Positions 6,391 through 14,464 of a DNA stretch of 53,100 nucleotides are shown piece by piece. Within the stretch, counting starts at the first letter, position 1. Each line of letters begins with the position of its first letter. The notes beneath the pieces are model-generated. The model was given only the letters and a program-made list of their open reading frames with translations. It did not search any database and was not told where the DNA came from. Source of the DNA: Pseudomonadota bacterium (GTDB lineage Bacteria > Pseudomonadota > Gammaproteobacteria > Pseudomonadales > Oleiphilaceae). The position numbers and the translations under genes are program-made. The stretch spans positions 1-53,100 of the forward strand of contig PDPE01000048.1 of the NCBI GenBank assembly GCA_002747395.1, given 5' to 3'.

Positions 6391-7548
6391 TCAAAACGAC
6401 GGATCGATCAGCGTCACATCGGTCTCGCTCACATCAACAAAATTCTCTGATGAGGCAGACCTGATTTCCAGCAGGCCACCGAGCACCTCACCTAACTGGC
6501 TTTTCAATTCTTTGTTTACCCGACTCTTTCTCTCGGAGAAGTAATGAAATGTCATGCCGTTTTGCATGGCTTTACTCGACCTGTCAGACATACCATCAAA
6601 AAACCTGTCATAGACTTCATGAAGTGACTCGCCATACGCCTTTTCGCCATAGGGTTTGCCCGACTCGTCTCCAATATCGGGGGGGCAGGCAAGCCTTTTA
6701 CCTTTTATGACTGTTTCCATAATCATCCAGATATAAAAAGCCAGGTTAACAGTCCCTGCGGTCCACTTAAATTCAAGTCCATTCACCTTCAGAATTTGAT
6801 TTTCCGGGTTAATTTCCAGAGCCTTTACTCTCTGGTCAGGCTGAGCCAGTTTAACCACTTCCGAAAAACTGCGTTTACCTGTAATCAGCGCGTCTTTTTT
6901 CAACACAGACCGGGGCAGATAGGTGCGCATACACACAAACGGAATTTCCGCCAGGTGTACCTTTGCTTCAGAAAAGTCGATATGCTTACCGTCACTGTTA
7001 ATATTGACGACAGGTTTTTTTGTCGGATAAAAAAACGAACGACATCGCTCATAATCCGAATCCACCAACACATGCGACATGCGGTCCTGCTCACGACCAA
7101 GCAAAGACAACGCATAGCCGACATAATAGCCCATGGTTTTTCTTCCTCCGGCAATGGAGACATGCACAGCACTCTCGTCATCGGCGGTAAATCCCCGAAT
7201 CGTATCAACAATAAAATCGGCCGCTCTCTGGTTATCCCCGGGTAACCGGATATCACTCAGGGGCTTGCCTTCTCCGTCAGTAATGACATGGATACAATCA
7301 GCGTTGAAGGTGATGCCGGGCAGCTGGTACTCTTCACACAGACGGGTAAAGGCGGCATCGGCACCTTTTAACAGGGAGTTTGTCGCCCGCTCTTTGCCTT
7401 CCAGGGTGGTGATCAGGTGAATTTCTGTGGGAATAAAGGGTCGCTCGCTATCTGTGGCAAGGGCATACAGGGTTTCTGTCAGAATGGCCGGGCTTAATCC
7501 GCTGACTGCAACTAATATTCGACGAGGGTATGCGGCTGGTAATGTCAT
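6391..7548 (-). CDS. NE0113-family CARF protein ('CRISPR-associated ring nuclease Csm6', TIGR02584-like)
   Basis: 385 residues. Residues ~8-205 are a CARF domain with the NE0113 signatures ILVAVSGLSPAILTETLYAL, PTEIHLITT, LSDIRLPGDNQRAAD and VSIAGGRKTMGYYVGYALSLLGREQDRMSHVLV (GGRKTMG at ~134-140). Such proteins bind cyclic oligoadenylate and are thought to cleave it. I find no HEPN R-x4-6-H motif, so RNase activity of the Csm6/Csx1 kind is unlikely despite the name. The C-terminal ~145 residues (LEINPENQILKVNGLEFKWTAG..., then ERKSRVNKELKSQLG) resemble an OmpR-like winged helix, so it could be a cOA-responsive regulator. It starts a transcription unit with crn2 and has a CRISPR box 67 bp upstream. 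Confidence 0.85.
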   Translation of the reverse strand: MTLPAAYPRRILVAVSGLSPAILTETLYALATDSERPFIPTEIHLITTLEGKERATNSLLKGADAAFTRLCEEYQLPGITFNADCIHVITDGEGKPLSDIRLPGDNQRAADFIVDTIRGFTADDESAVHVSIAGGRKTMGYYVGYALSLLGREQDRMSHVLVDSDYERCRSFFYPTKKPVVNINSDGKHIDFSEAKVHLAEIPFVCMRTYLPRSVLKKDALITGKRSFSEVVKLAQPDQRVKALEINPENQILKVNGLEFKWTAGTVNLAFYIWMIMETVIKGKRLACPPDIGDESGKPYGEKAYGESLHEVYDRFFDGMSDRSSKAMQNGMTFHYFSERKSRVNKELKSQLGEVLGGLLEIRSASSENFVDVSETDVTLIDPSF

Positions 7549-7582
7549 GATTCACTCCGTATTATGTCATCTTGTGCCACTT

Positions 7583-7626
7583 AGTGTAGGGCGTTTTCCG
7601 GCTAACGGTAATTCCACAAACTTGTC
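7583..7626 (-). promoter_or_regulatory. Predicted promoter of the NE0113/crn2 unit (CRISPR box plus -10)
   Basis: On the minus strand GACAAGTTTGTG (7626-7615) is followed after 26 bp by TACACT (7588-7583). The box differs by one base from the one upstream of cas10 (8250) and of the lipoprotein operon (19892). Transcription would start ~7576, about 28 bases before the start codon at 7548. A second TTTGTG half-site lies ~20 bp upstream (7646-7641). Confidence 0.55.
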
Positions 7627-7741
7627 AGTTTTTTCCCTTGCACAAAGCCCCCTGCCTTTCTGATAACAGATTTGTGAATTGGCCATGCCCGGTTTTTCCG
7701 TGTATTCTTGCAGCGTAACTACTTACCCCCATCCGGTGTAA

Positions 7742-7847
7742 GCCTCCAGGGGCAGTCTGCGCAGGAAGCGTCTTTGGCATGGATGCCAAAGTCGAGCTTA
7801 CAGGGACGTATTCACAGCGTCTTCCGGCGCAGACTGCCCCTGGAGGC
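7742..7847. repeat. 106-bp long-hairpin repeat element, copy 1
   Basis: 27-bp inverted arms (7742-7768 and 7821-7847, one mismatch) flank a core with a second, inner hairpin (CTTTGGCA / TGCCAAAG) and a conserved segment (GTCGAGCTTACAGGGACG). A same-length copy lies at 50187-50292. The cores are nearly identical but the arms differ, and the differences are paired on both arms. It is a non-coding mobile or structural repeat; short reading frames across it (such as ...MPKTLPAQTAPGG) are artefacts. Confidence 0.85.
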
Positions 7848-7906
7848 GTGAGTAGACACCTTGCAGCAAGCTGTAACCAGATAAAAAACAGAAAGGATGT
7901 CATGCA

Positions 7907-8071
7907 ATGAAATCGAAAAAGAGAAAATCCCCGCAACCCGTTCAGAATAATTATGTTGCCAAATATGCCAGACAGTTCAATCAGGCTGCCGTGCATACAG
8001 ACCGGAAAAAAGCGATAAAAAAGGGCTACCTCAAACACAAGGGGCAGGGTTACTCTCAAAAAGCAGCATAA
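7907..8071 (+). CDS. 54-residue conserved-looking basic protein
   Basis: ATG 7907 has GAAAGGA ten bases upstream. The product is very basic (first eight residues KSKKRKS-type) with the pattern NNYVAKYARQFNQAAVHTDRKK, then KKGYLKHKG. I have seen this pattern in small gammaproteobacterial proteins of unknown function (a DUF7230-like family, from memory). Its charge suggests RNA or ribosome contact, but no function is known. It lies between the 106-bp repeat and the cas10 promoter region and is probably a host gene that predates the CRISPR island. Confidence 0.65.
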   Translation: MKSKKRKSPQPVQNNYVAKYARQFNQAAVHTDRKKAIKKGYLKHKGQGYSQKAA

Positions 8072-8178
8072 GCTCTGTTTTTTGAAAGTCATCCTGCCCC
8101 TGAAGTGTCACGAACTGACGTACTCAGGGAATGGTGCCTGTCCGACACCCGTATTACACCTTCCCCCCGGTGATACAT

Positions 8179-8221
8179 CACAAAGGTGAGAAACACCAAA
8201 CCGCTCTGCCTCAAATAGCAT
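8179..8221 (+). promoter_or_regulatory. Distal cas10-operon promoter candidate (CRISPR box plus -10)
   Basis: CACAAAGGTGAG (8179-8190) lies 25 bp upstream of TAGCAT (8216-8221). The segment 8176-8223 aligns with the cas2A promoter at 2782-2830: both have CATCACAAA, GAAAC, CAAACCG and an AATAG-(C/A)-ATG end. The box is the most degenerate of the set, so this may be a weaker or decaying second promoter. Confidence 0.45.
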
Positions 8222-8249
8222 GGCCAACAACCAGGCAGATGCGAACCAC

Positions 8250-8294
8250 CACAAGTTTGTGAATCCGCCACAAGCAGGTGATTTGGAATAGACT
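8250..8294 (+). promoter_or_regulatory. Proximal cas10-operon promoter (CRISPR box plus -10)
   Basis: CACAAGTTTGTG (8250-8261) is followed after 27 bp by TAGACT (8289-8294). The 12-bp box and the 27-bp spacing are identical to those of the lipoprotein-operon promoter (19892-19848), and 21 of the 25 bases after the -10 (AAAAACCTGAACAGAACGCA...) match it too. A further CACAAG half-site lies 19 bp downstream of the first (8269). Transcription would start near 8301, ~58 bases before the micro-ORF at 8359. Confidence 0.65.
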
Positions 8295-8358
8295 AAAAAC
8301 CTGAACAGAACGCAACGAGTCACACGATTCAATGACAGGTTCTAAAAGGAGAAATGCC

Positions 8359-8424
8359 ATGTATGGGCTGTTTTACTCGCAACCCGGCCGCTTTTTGCTC
8401 AAAAACAACTTTATTGGAACATAA
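8359..8424 (+). CDS. 21-residue micro-ORF in the cas10 leader, possible leader peptide
   Basis: ATG 8359 follows AAAAGGAGA, the best Shine-Dalgarno in this region, better than that of cas10 itself. It encodes 21 residues (MYGLFYSQPGRFLLKNNFIG + T) and stops 50 bp before cas10, overlapping the palindrome AAACAAATTTGTTT (8423-8436). It could be a leader peptide coupling translation to the operon, a decayed gene start, or a real tiny membrane-active peptide. Only the strong start signal supports it. Confidence 0.4.
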   Translation: MYGLFYSQPGRFLLKNNFIGT

Positions 8425-8436
8425 ACAAATTTGTTT
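8423..8436. promoter_or_regulatory. Palindrome AAACAAATTTGTTT just upstream of cas10
   Basis: A perfect 14-bp palindrome lies 38 bp before the cas10 start codon and shares the core ACAAATTTGT with 2705-2714 in the can2/cas2A divergent region. It is a candidate operator for the same regulator, probably acting after the start of transcription or on a third promoter. Confidence 0.4.
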
Positions 8437-8474
8437 TTACCGCTCATTAATTGCAACCTTACGGGAATAACACG

Positions 8475-10292
8475 ATGCTCCATTGTTATTTATTTGAAGC
8501 CAAAGCAATACAATCCTACCTGTTTGCATCAGGTAAACTGAGAGACATCATCTCTGCCAGTGAGCGTCTTGACCGGCTGATTGATTCCACGGAAGACTGT
8601 GCCCTCTATAAGGTACTGGAAAACGCGTCTCTGGAATCCGACCTGATTGACCCGGAAAAACCCGAAAGCCATACCCTGATTCGATTTTTACGTTGCAAGG
8701 GCGGTGCGTTCTACGCCTGTTGCAACAGCAGAGAGCCGCTGGTTACTCTGCGTTCGTTGTGGACACTGACGATACAGCAGTTATTCCCTTCGCTGGAGTT
8801 TACCGACGCGTTAAGCCAGGGCGATGACCTGCCTCAGGCGCTTAAGGAAGGTCACCAGCTGCTGGCCGCAAACCGCAATACGCCAGATGTCAAATTCCCG
8901 GTTGGCAAAGCCATTCTGGCGCGTGACCCGCGCACAGGCAAACCCGGCGTTCCCATGTCCGACATGGCGAAACGCGCATCAAAAGACGAAGGTTACTGCG
9001 ATCTCGATACCGAGCATCATCGTCAGGCCTATCAATTGTGGGATATGCGCGGCTCCGCTGCCTTGCAGGATAACTTCACGCCGAACGATCTGAAAGGCCG
9101 GGTTCACTATCCGATTGATTTTGATCACGACTTCAATTTTCAAAATGATAATACGGACTCTTCCCGTGAAGCCATTAAAGACATGGCGCTGATACACATA
9201 GATGGTAACGGCCTGGGGATTATTCTTCGTCAACTGAACCAGGTTCTGGCGGACAAAACACCGGAAGCGTATCGCAAGGCGTTTCGTCATTTTTCAGACG
9301 CACTCGGTAAGGCAACGGTAATCGCAGCACAAAGAGCGACGCAGTTTGTTTATGACAAGGGGCTCTACACCCGGGGCGACAAAACCTTCCTGCCCATGCG
9401 CCCTGTGGTGCTCGGCGGTGATGATATTACCCTGCTGTGCCGGGCCGATCTGGCGCTGGATTACAGTCGGATATTCTGTCGTGAGTTTACATCCGCCTCG
9501 AAAGAGCGGTTGGCCGATACCTTCAGGAAGGTATTGAAAGGCTCTAACGAGGTATTAAAAGATTCTGGCAGCCAACTGGATCATTTAAGTGCCAGTGGCG
9601 GTATTTTGTATCATAAGGCCGGTCACCCTTTTACCCACTCACACCATGTGGTCGAAGGTCTGTGTGATGCTGCCAAGGTACTGACCAAAAGTGTGGTTGA
9701 CTCGAACCAGGTGGGCCCGGCGGCACTGGCCATTTATCGCTTGTCCAATGCTGTTACGGATGATTTTGATGCCCTGATGCAGCAATCACAAACCTGTCCG
9801 TTTCACGACAAAACCACGCCAATTAACGACAAAACCATTACTTTGGGACAGGCACGTTATTTTGTCGATGCGCCGGAATCCGGAAACTGCCGTACCGATT
9901 TCAACCAGCTCGAAGCGATTGTGGAACTGTCAAATCAGTCGGGGAACGCACCGGTCTCGATGGCAAGGTGGCGGCAAATGGCCACCCATATCGCCATGAA
10001 TGATCTGGAAGAAGCGAAAAGAATTTATCACCGTGGTATTCAGCTATGCACGGACAAAAAAGCAATTGAAAAGCTGCAACAGTTGCTGAATGACTGCACG
10101 CCTGAAAATGCGACCTGTGAAGGCTGGTACTGGCTGGATGCGGATGGCAATGCTCAGACAATTATCAACGACCTGTTGATTCTGGATCACTTCAGACCAC
10201 AGGGTATAAAAGACAGACACCAGGACAGACACCAGGACAGACACCAGGACAAAAACAGCCATGCAACCAACAGAGATGAGGTGACCGCCTGA
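8475..10292 (+). CDS. cas10: Cas10, type III-D large subunit, HD-less, with intact GGDD
   Basis: 605 residues from ATG 8475; the upstream codon TTG 8451 would add eight poorly supported residues. The N-terminus begins directly with the first Palm-like domain (LFEAKAIQSYLFASGKLRDIISASERL), so the HD nuclease domain is absent, as is usual for III-D. The second Palm has IHIDGNGLG (~241-249) and GGDD at 314-317, the cyclic-oligoadenylate synthase centre. Target RNA binding should thus trigger cOA synthesis feeding Can2. Near the C-terminus three 12-bp DNA repeats (10212-10247) encode RHQD x3. It is the first gene of a tightly packed seven-gene operon. Confidence 0.93.
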   Translation: MLHCYLFEAKAIQSYLFASGKLRDIISASERLDRLIDSTEDCALYKVLENASLESDLIDPEKPESHTLIRFLRCKGGAFYACCNSREPLVTLRSLWTLTIQQLFPSLEFTDALSQGDDLPQALKEGHQLLAANRNTPDVKFPVGKAILARDPRTGKPGVPMSDMAKRASKDEGYCDLDTEHHRQAYQLWDMRGSAALQDNFTPNDLKGRVHYPIDFDHDFNFQNDNTDSSREAIKDMALIHIDGNGLGIILRQLNQVLADKTPEAYRKAFRHFSDALGKATVIAAQRATQFVYDKGLYTRGDKTFLPMRPVVLGGDDITLLCRADLALDYSRIFCREFTSASKERLADTFRKVLKGSNEVLKDSGSQLDHLSASGGILYHKAGHPFTHSHHVVEGLCDAAKVLTKSVVDSNQVGPAALAIYRLSNAVTDDFDALMQQSQTCPFHDKTTPINDKTITLGQARYFVDAPESGNCRTDFNQLEAIVELSNQSGNAPVSMARWRQMATHIAMNDLEEAKRIYHRGIQLCTDKKAIEKLQQLLNDCTPENATCEGWYWLDADGNAQTIINDLLILDHFRPQGIKDRHQDRHQDRHQDKNSHATNRDEVTA

Positions 10293-10903
10293 TGAGCCAG
10301 TTCAGATTAACCTTTACTATCACCAGTGACTGGCATATTGGTAATGGCAAGGCAGCAGGTGCCTATGCCGATGCACTGGTGCTGAAAGATCATAACGGAT
10401 TGCCATATTTACCGGGAAAATCCGTCAAAGGCCTGCTGCGCCAGGCTTTTTCTACAGCAGCGGATAATCAGTGGTTTGGCGAGAACTCTGACAGGGTCGT
10501 TACTTTGCTATTCGGCAGTGAGGATCGCGCCGGTGACAGTAAACAGGGCATCATCCAGATTTCCAGCGCCCGGCTTTCCGATGCCGAGACGCAGTTTTTC
10601 ATCCGGACTCCGGGGGCAGGCGCACAGCTGTATAGGGTCATCAGTTCAACGGCAATCAATCATGAAACGGGTGTGGCCGAAAATGGCAGTTTGCGCAGCA
10701 TGGAAGTCGCCATTCCCATGACGTTGACTGCCCTGTTAACCCTGAATGACAGTCATCCGGCTTTCAATGAATTTGTTGCCATAAGCGAAGATTTTGCCGA
10801 CTGGTTAGGCAACACAGTTGCGTTGATTTATGAACTGGGAGCCAAACGTCATCGTGGCCTGGGGCAGGTCGAAGTCACCGCAGAGCAGATCAAAGGAGCC
10901 TGA
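10292..10903 (+). CDS. csm3: Single-domain Cas7 (Csm3-like RAMP) backbone subunit
   Basis: 203 residues; the ATG shares a base with the cas10 stop (TGATG). One RAMP domain: SDWHIGNG, then the GLPYLPGKSVKGLLRQAF loop preceded by D27 and D33 (candidate target-RNA cleavage Asp), and the Gly-rich end LGAKRHRGLGQVEV. This subunit coats crRNA and cuts target RNA at fixed intervals. In the Synechocystis III-Dv complex the first Cas7 is fused to Cas5-Cas11. Here it is a separate protein, followed only two bases later by the Cas5-like gene. Confidence 0.88.
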   Translation: MSQFRLTFTITSDWHIGNGKAAGAYADALVLKDHNGLPYLPGKSVKGLLRQAFSTAADNQWFGENSDRVVTLLFGSEDRAGDSKQGIIQISSARLSDAETQFFIRTPGAGAQLYRVISSTAINHETGVAENGSLRSMEVAIPMTLTALLTLNDSHPAFNEFVAISEDFADWLGNTVALIYELGAKRHRGLGQVEVTAEQIKGA

Positions 10904-10905
10904 TT

Positions 10906-12468
10906 ATGAAATTGCACTATACCCTGAGAACGCTCGACCCGGTGATTGTCAGTCAGAACAATGCGACCACCAATAACCATGAATGTCTGGATTATATTCC
11001 GGGCAGCGCCATTCTGGGTGCCCTGGCAAGCCGCCATTACAGCACCATGGAAGACAACCGGAGCTGGCACGCCTTTCACTCCGGGCAGACCCGGTTCAGC
11101 CCCTGCTACCCGGTGCATAATCACCGGCTTTGCCTGCCAACACCGGCCAGCTGGCATTTTCCCAAGGGTGCCAGCGTTATAGAAAATGGCCGGTACAACA
11201 AGGCTGCAATCAGCAATCAGGCAGCGGCTGATTTCAGGCGGGACAGCGGCGTTCAATACAAACAGTGTCGCGATGGCTACATCAATGCACAGGGCGATGC
11301 AGGCATTGTCAGGCAGAGTATCACTACCAAAACGGCATTGGATGCACTCAAGGGAAAAGCCAGAGAAAGCCAGCTTTTTTCCTATTCCTGTATCGAAGCC
11401 GGTCAGCAGTTTTCAGGCTGGATAGACAGTGACGACGATAGTGTTCTGGAGGAACTGAAACAGAGCCTGAATGGCGTGCTGCGCATTGGTCGCTCGCGTA
11501 ATACCGAATTTGGCCGTGTAGAATTAAAGCTGATCACTGTTCCTGCACCTGTCGCTCCTGCAAAGCATAAAAACAGGCTGGTGCTGTGGTGCCTGAGTGA
11601 CTGTGAATGCCTGTCGGATACCGGCCTGCCCACACTGACCCCGGATCTACACAGTCTGGTTCCCGATGCAGAAGGCCACCTGATCGAAAAAAACAGCTTT
11701 ATTCGCAGTTCGGTTATCAGTCGCTTTAACCAGAAGCGCCAGGGTCTGGACAGCGAACAGGCACTGATCAACAAGGGTTCGGTTCTGGTTTACAAATTAA
11801 CCCGGCCTTTGACCGGTGCCCAGTTAAACACGCTTGCTGAACAGGGAATCGGCATCAACCGGCAACAGGGGTTGGGATGGGTCAGCGTTAACCCGGAATG
11901 GGCTGTCAGGGCGACGCTGGCCGATACGCCTTTGTTTAACGCCTTGCCACTGACTGAACCAGACGGCGGCATCAGAGCCATGACAGAAGACTCTGCCCTG
12001 ACTGACTGGGTGAAACAGCGCCTCAACCTGAATAGAGACGCAGACAAACAACAGGAAAGTGCCAGTCAATTACTGGAGGAGATTGTTCGAGCCTATCGCA
12101 ACGCCCGAAAATACAACCATATCGTCATCAGCAATGAAGCTGGCCCATCAAGCAGCCAGTGGCGTCGTATTGAAGAGAAAACGCGAAACGCTGCCGACAA
12201 ATGGAGCGAGGATGTCTTCACTGGAGAGCAGGCAATATGCAAGTCCGAAGGAGATGAACTGGGATGGGGAATCCAGTGGGATAATGGCGACAGACTGATT
12301 ACTTTTGCACACTGTGCAGAACAACTGCTCGCTGACCAACCCCTCGCCACCATGCGCCTGTTACTGGAGAAACTGGGTCGTCACGACCTGTCCACCTGGC
12401 GTGGCTTAATCGCATGTGAAAAAGAGTTCAAAATCAATACCGGTCATCACGGGGAGACAGAATCATGA
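10906..12468 (+). CDS. csx10: Csx10: Cas5-like RAMP with C-terminal helical (Cas11-like?) domain
   Basis: 520 residues. The Cas5-like part includes DYIPGSAILGALASRHY, the GVLRIGRSRNTEFGRVEL glycine/arginine loop (~191-208) and QQGLGWVSVNPE (~322-333). It should bind the 5' handle of the crRNA. From ~360 to the end the sequence is largely helical (QQESASQLLEEIVRAYRNAR..., ATMRLLLEKLGRHDLSTWRG) and could supply the small-subunit (Cas11) function missing as a separate gene, as in III-Dv. The stop overlaps the next start by four bases. The csx10 name rests on operon position and motif pattern. Confidence 0.82.
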   Translation: MKLHYTLRTLDPVIVSQNNATTNNHECLDYIPGSAILGALASRHYSTMEDNRSWHAFHSGQTRFSPCYPVHNHRLCLPTPASWHFPKGASVIENGRYNKAAISNQAAADFRRDSGVQYKQCRDGYINAQGDAGIVRQSITTKTALDALKGKARESQLFSYSCIEAGQQFSGWIDSDDDSVLEELKQSLNGVLRIGRSRNTEFGRVELKLITVPAPVAPAKHKNRLVLWCLSDCECLSDTGLPTLTPDLHSLVPDAEGHLIEKNSFIRSSVISRFNQKRQGLDSEQALINKGSVLVYKLTRPLTGAQLNTLAEQGIGINRQQGLGWVSVNPEWAVRATLADTPLFNALPLTEPDGGIRAMTEDSALTDWVKQRLNLNRDADKQQESASQLLEEIVRAYRNARKYNHIVISNEAGPSSSQWRRIEEKTRNAADKWSEDVFTGEQAICKSEGDELGWGIQWDNGDRLITFAHCAEQLLADQPLATMRLLLEKLGRHDLSTWRGLIACEKEFKINTGHHGETES

Positions 12469-13955
12469 GCACAATCCACGTCACTCAACTGGTTATTGAA
12501 ACCCGAAGCCCCATGGCCATTAATTCCGGCAGCCGGGAAACCGGCTTTGATACCCAACTGGCAAGAGATGTAAACGGTTTGCCTTATATTCCCGCTACGG
12601 CAATTGCGGGAGTATGGAGCCATGTAATTCAAAGCGCCCCCTGTGCAGCATCCGATAAAGAAAAAAGCCTGGCACTGCGTGATAAATGGCTGGGAACCAC
12701 CGAACAAAGCTCAAGCCTGAGCATCAGTAATGGACGGGTGTTAAACAGTAAAAACCAGGCGGTTTTACCCCTGACACCCATTGCCGAAATAGAACAGGAC
12801 GCGGTATTGAATCTGTTATCGCAACAGCGCCCCCATCACAGAGAACGTGTAGCCATCAATGACCGTGGCGTGGCCAGGGAAACAGGCAAGTTTGACCAGA
12901 TTCTATTGCCCAAAGGCGTTCGTTTCAGTATCACCCTGCGCTGGAGTGACCGAGGTAGAGGTGACAATGCCACCCTGCATAAGGATGAATGGCAAGAGTT
13001 ACTCAGCCTCTGGCACGACCCGGCTTTTGCATTTGGCTCGAGTACCCGTAATGGTCTGGGAAAAATCAAAGTAATTGCCTGTGAGCAGCATGAGATAGAT
13101 TTATCACAAGGGCAAAGTGCCGCTGCCAGATTACGGCAGGCACTGAACACCCAGGCCCGGGTCACGTCGGAAAACAGGCTGCCCGAGCCAGGAAAAAGCA
13201 GCTCCCTGCGCCTGATTGCCGAACTTCCGCTGCAGGCGCTGGATAACTGGCGTTGTGGTTCAGGCAGCGAACTCCTGGGCAAAAACCGACCTGAAAACGC
13301 CGTTGCATTGATTACCTACAGTGAGCCACGGTTTGAATGGAAAAAAAACGTGGCAAGCCTGAAAAAGAATAAAGCCGTACTCTGTGGCAGCAGCATCAAA
13401 GGTATGATCGCCCACCGGGTGGCCTACCACTGGCGAAAACACAAAGAAATATGGGCTGAGACCATGGCAGAAAGCGGCCATGACGACTGGCAGCAGCGAC
13501 CCGGAGAATTAACCGCCCTGTTTGGCCTCGCATCGGAAAACCATGAAGACAGCCGGGCAGGCCGACTCTATATTGATGACTGCGATATTGACTATGAGCA
13601 CACCGTTATTCGCCATCACAACAGCGTTGACCGTTTTACCGGAGGCGTTCGCAAAGGCGCCCTGTTCAGTGAAGAATTACTTTACCGACCCCGCTTCACC
13701 ATAAAGCTGTGGCTCAGGCGGGATGCGCAATTATCCAGTGAACTGGAAGCGGCACTGGCCGATACTCTCAACGATCTGAAACTCGGATTGTTACCAATGG
13801 GAGCCGGTAGTGGCCGGGGAACCAGTCTGGTGATGCCCTGCGCCAATCCGGAAGGCAATTCAGAAGGCAATTCAGAAGACAATTCAAAAAGTAATAAAAA
13901 GTGGTTGGTACAACTGCCCTCTCAAACAACCAACAATGGGGACGCTATCGCATGA
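12465..13955 (+). CDS. Cas7-2x: fusion of two Csm3-like RAMP domains
   Basis: 496 residues. Domain 1 (~1-215) has GLPYIPATAIAGVW (~38-51), RVAINDRGVARETGKFDQILLPKG and FGSSTRNGLGKIKV. Domain 2 (~230-470) has LCGSSIKGMIAHRVAYHW, ALFGLA, a histidine-rich HNSVDRFTGGVRKGALFSEELL segment and MGAGSGRGTSLV. Each carries Asp residues near the expected Cas7 catalytic loop (D29/D35; D near DRFTGG). Fused double Cas7 subunits are characteristic of III-Dv and were the route to the single-protein III-E effector. The C-terminal tail has an imperfect 12-bp repeat encoding E-G/D-N-S units (13851-13886). Confidence 0.88.
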   Translation: MSTIHVTQLVIETRSPMAINSGSRETGFDTQLARDVNGLPYIPATAIAGVWSHVIQSAPCAASDKEKSLALRDKWLGTTEQSSSLSISNGRVLNSKNQAVLPLTPIAEIEQDAVLNLLSQQRPHHRERVAINDRGVARETGKFDQILLPKGVRFSITLRWSDRGRGDNATLHKDEWQELLSLWHDPAFAFGSSTRNGLGKIKVIACEQHEIDLSQGQSAAARLRQALNTQARVTSENRLPEPGKSSSLRLIAELPLQALDNWRCGSGSELLGKNRPENAVALITYSEPRFEWKKNVASLKKNKAVLCGSSIKGMIAHRVAYHWRKHKEIWAETMAESGHDDWQQRPGELTALFGLASENHEDSRAGRLYIDDCDIDYEHTVIRHHNSVDRFTGGVRKGALFSEELLYRPRFTIKLWLRRDAQLSSELEAALADTLNDLKLGLLPMGAGSGRGTSLVMPCANPEGNSEGNSEDNSKSNKKWLVQLPSQTTNNGDAIA

Positions 13956-14464
13956 GCCTGAATCACTATCACCGTATGCAGCAAGCCGGCAACGAACGAG
14001 CGCTATTTGGCGTGGCATTACCCAGGCTGCAAAGCGGCAGCCTCGAAACCGGACAGAAGGTCATGTCTCCAGAAGAGATGCGTCAGGCAATATCGGCGTT
14101 TTTGCCCGATCAGGGCTGGGTTATGTATCGGGATGAGGTCTGTTTTTCCGCCACAGCACCCATCAGAGAAGATATGATTGAAGCCGAGTATTGTCGTGCC
14201 AGGGACAGCCTAAGCATCAGGCTGATCTCTGACAACCGCTATTCCGTGGTTACTTCGATCTATACAGAAGCCGAATCAAATATGGCATTCAGCGAACAGC
14301 ATTTCCATGTGCGTAATGGTGCATTGCAAGAGCAATATAACACCGCCGTATACCGCCTGTGGTGGCAACAGGAAACCTCGGAGAAACACCAGGGACGCTG
14401 GCAACCCGCAGTACAGCAATTCGCCGGTTTTAAAAAAATCACAAATAACGGAGGAGCGAACTGA
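13952..14464 (+). CDS. csx19: Csx19-like small III-D complex protein (TIGR03984-like)
   Basis: 170 residues; ATG 13952 overlaps the previous stop (ATGA). No catalytic motif is visible. Recognisable pattern elements are the central beta strands RDSLSIRLISDNRYSVVTSIY and the C-terminal TAVYRLWWQQ, which fit the TIGR03984/Csx19 proteins found next to TIGR03986 RAMPs. In III-Dv, Csx19 is a structural subunit of the crRNP. The name relies on operon position and partial motif match. Confidence 0.7.
   Translation: MSLNHYHRMQQAGNERALFGVALPRLQSGSLETGQKVMSPEEMRQAISAFLPDQGWVMYRDEVCFSATAPIREDMIEAEYCRARDSLSIRLISDNRYSVVTSIYTEAESNMAFSEQHFHVRNGALQEQYNTAVYRLWWQQETSEKHQGRWQPAVQQFAGFKKITNNGGAN

Noticed and set aside
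6391..7548. Csm6-type HEPN RNase in the NE0113 protein
   Set aside because: No R-x4-6-H motif found in the C-terminal half; the name 'Csm6' used for this family is historical.
8451..8474. Longer N-terminus for Cas10
   Set aside because: Begins with TTG, no family similarity; ATG 8475 starts the LFEAKAIQSYLF domain directly.
8475..10292. HD nuclease domain in Cas10
   Set aside because: The protein starts in the first Palm-like domain; no HD pair in the N-terminal region.
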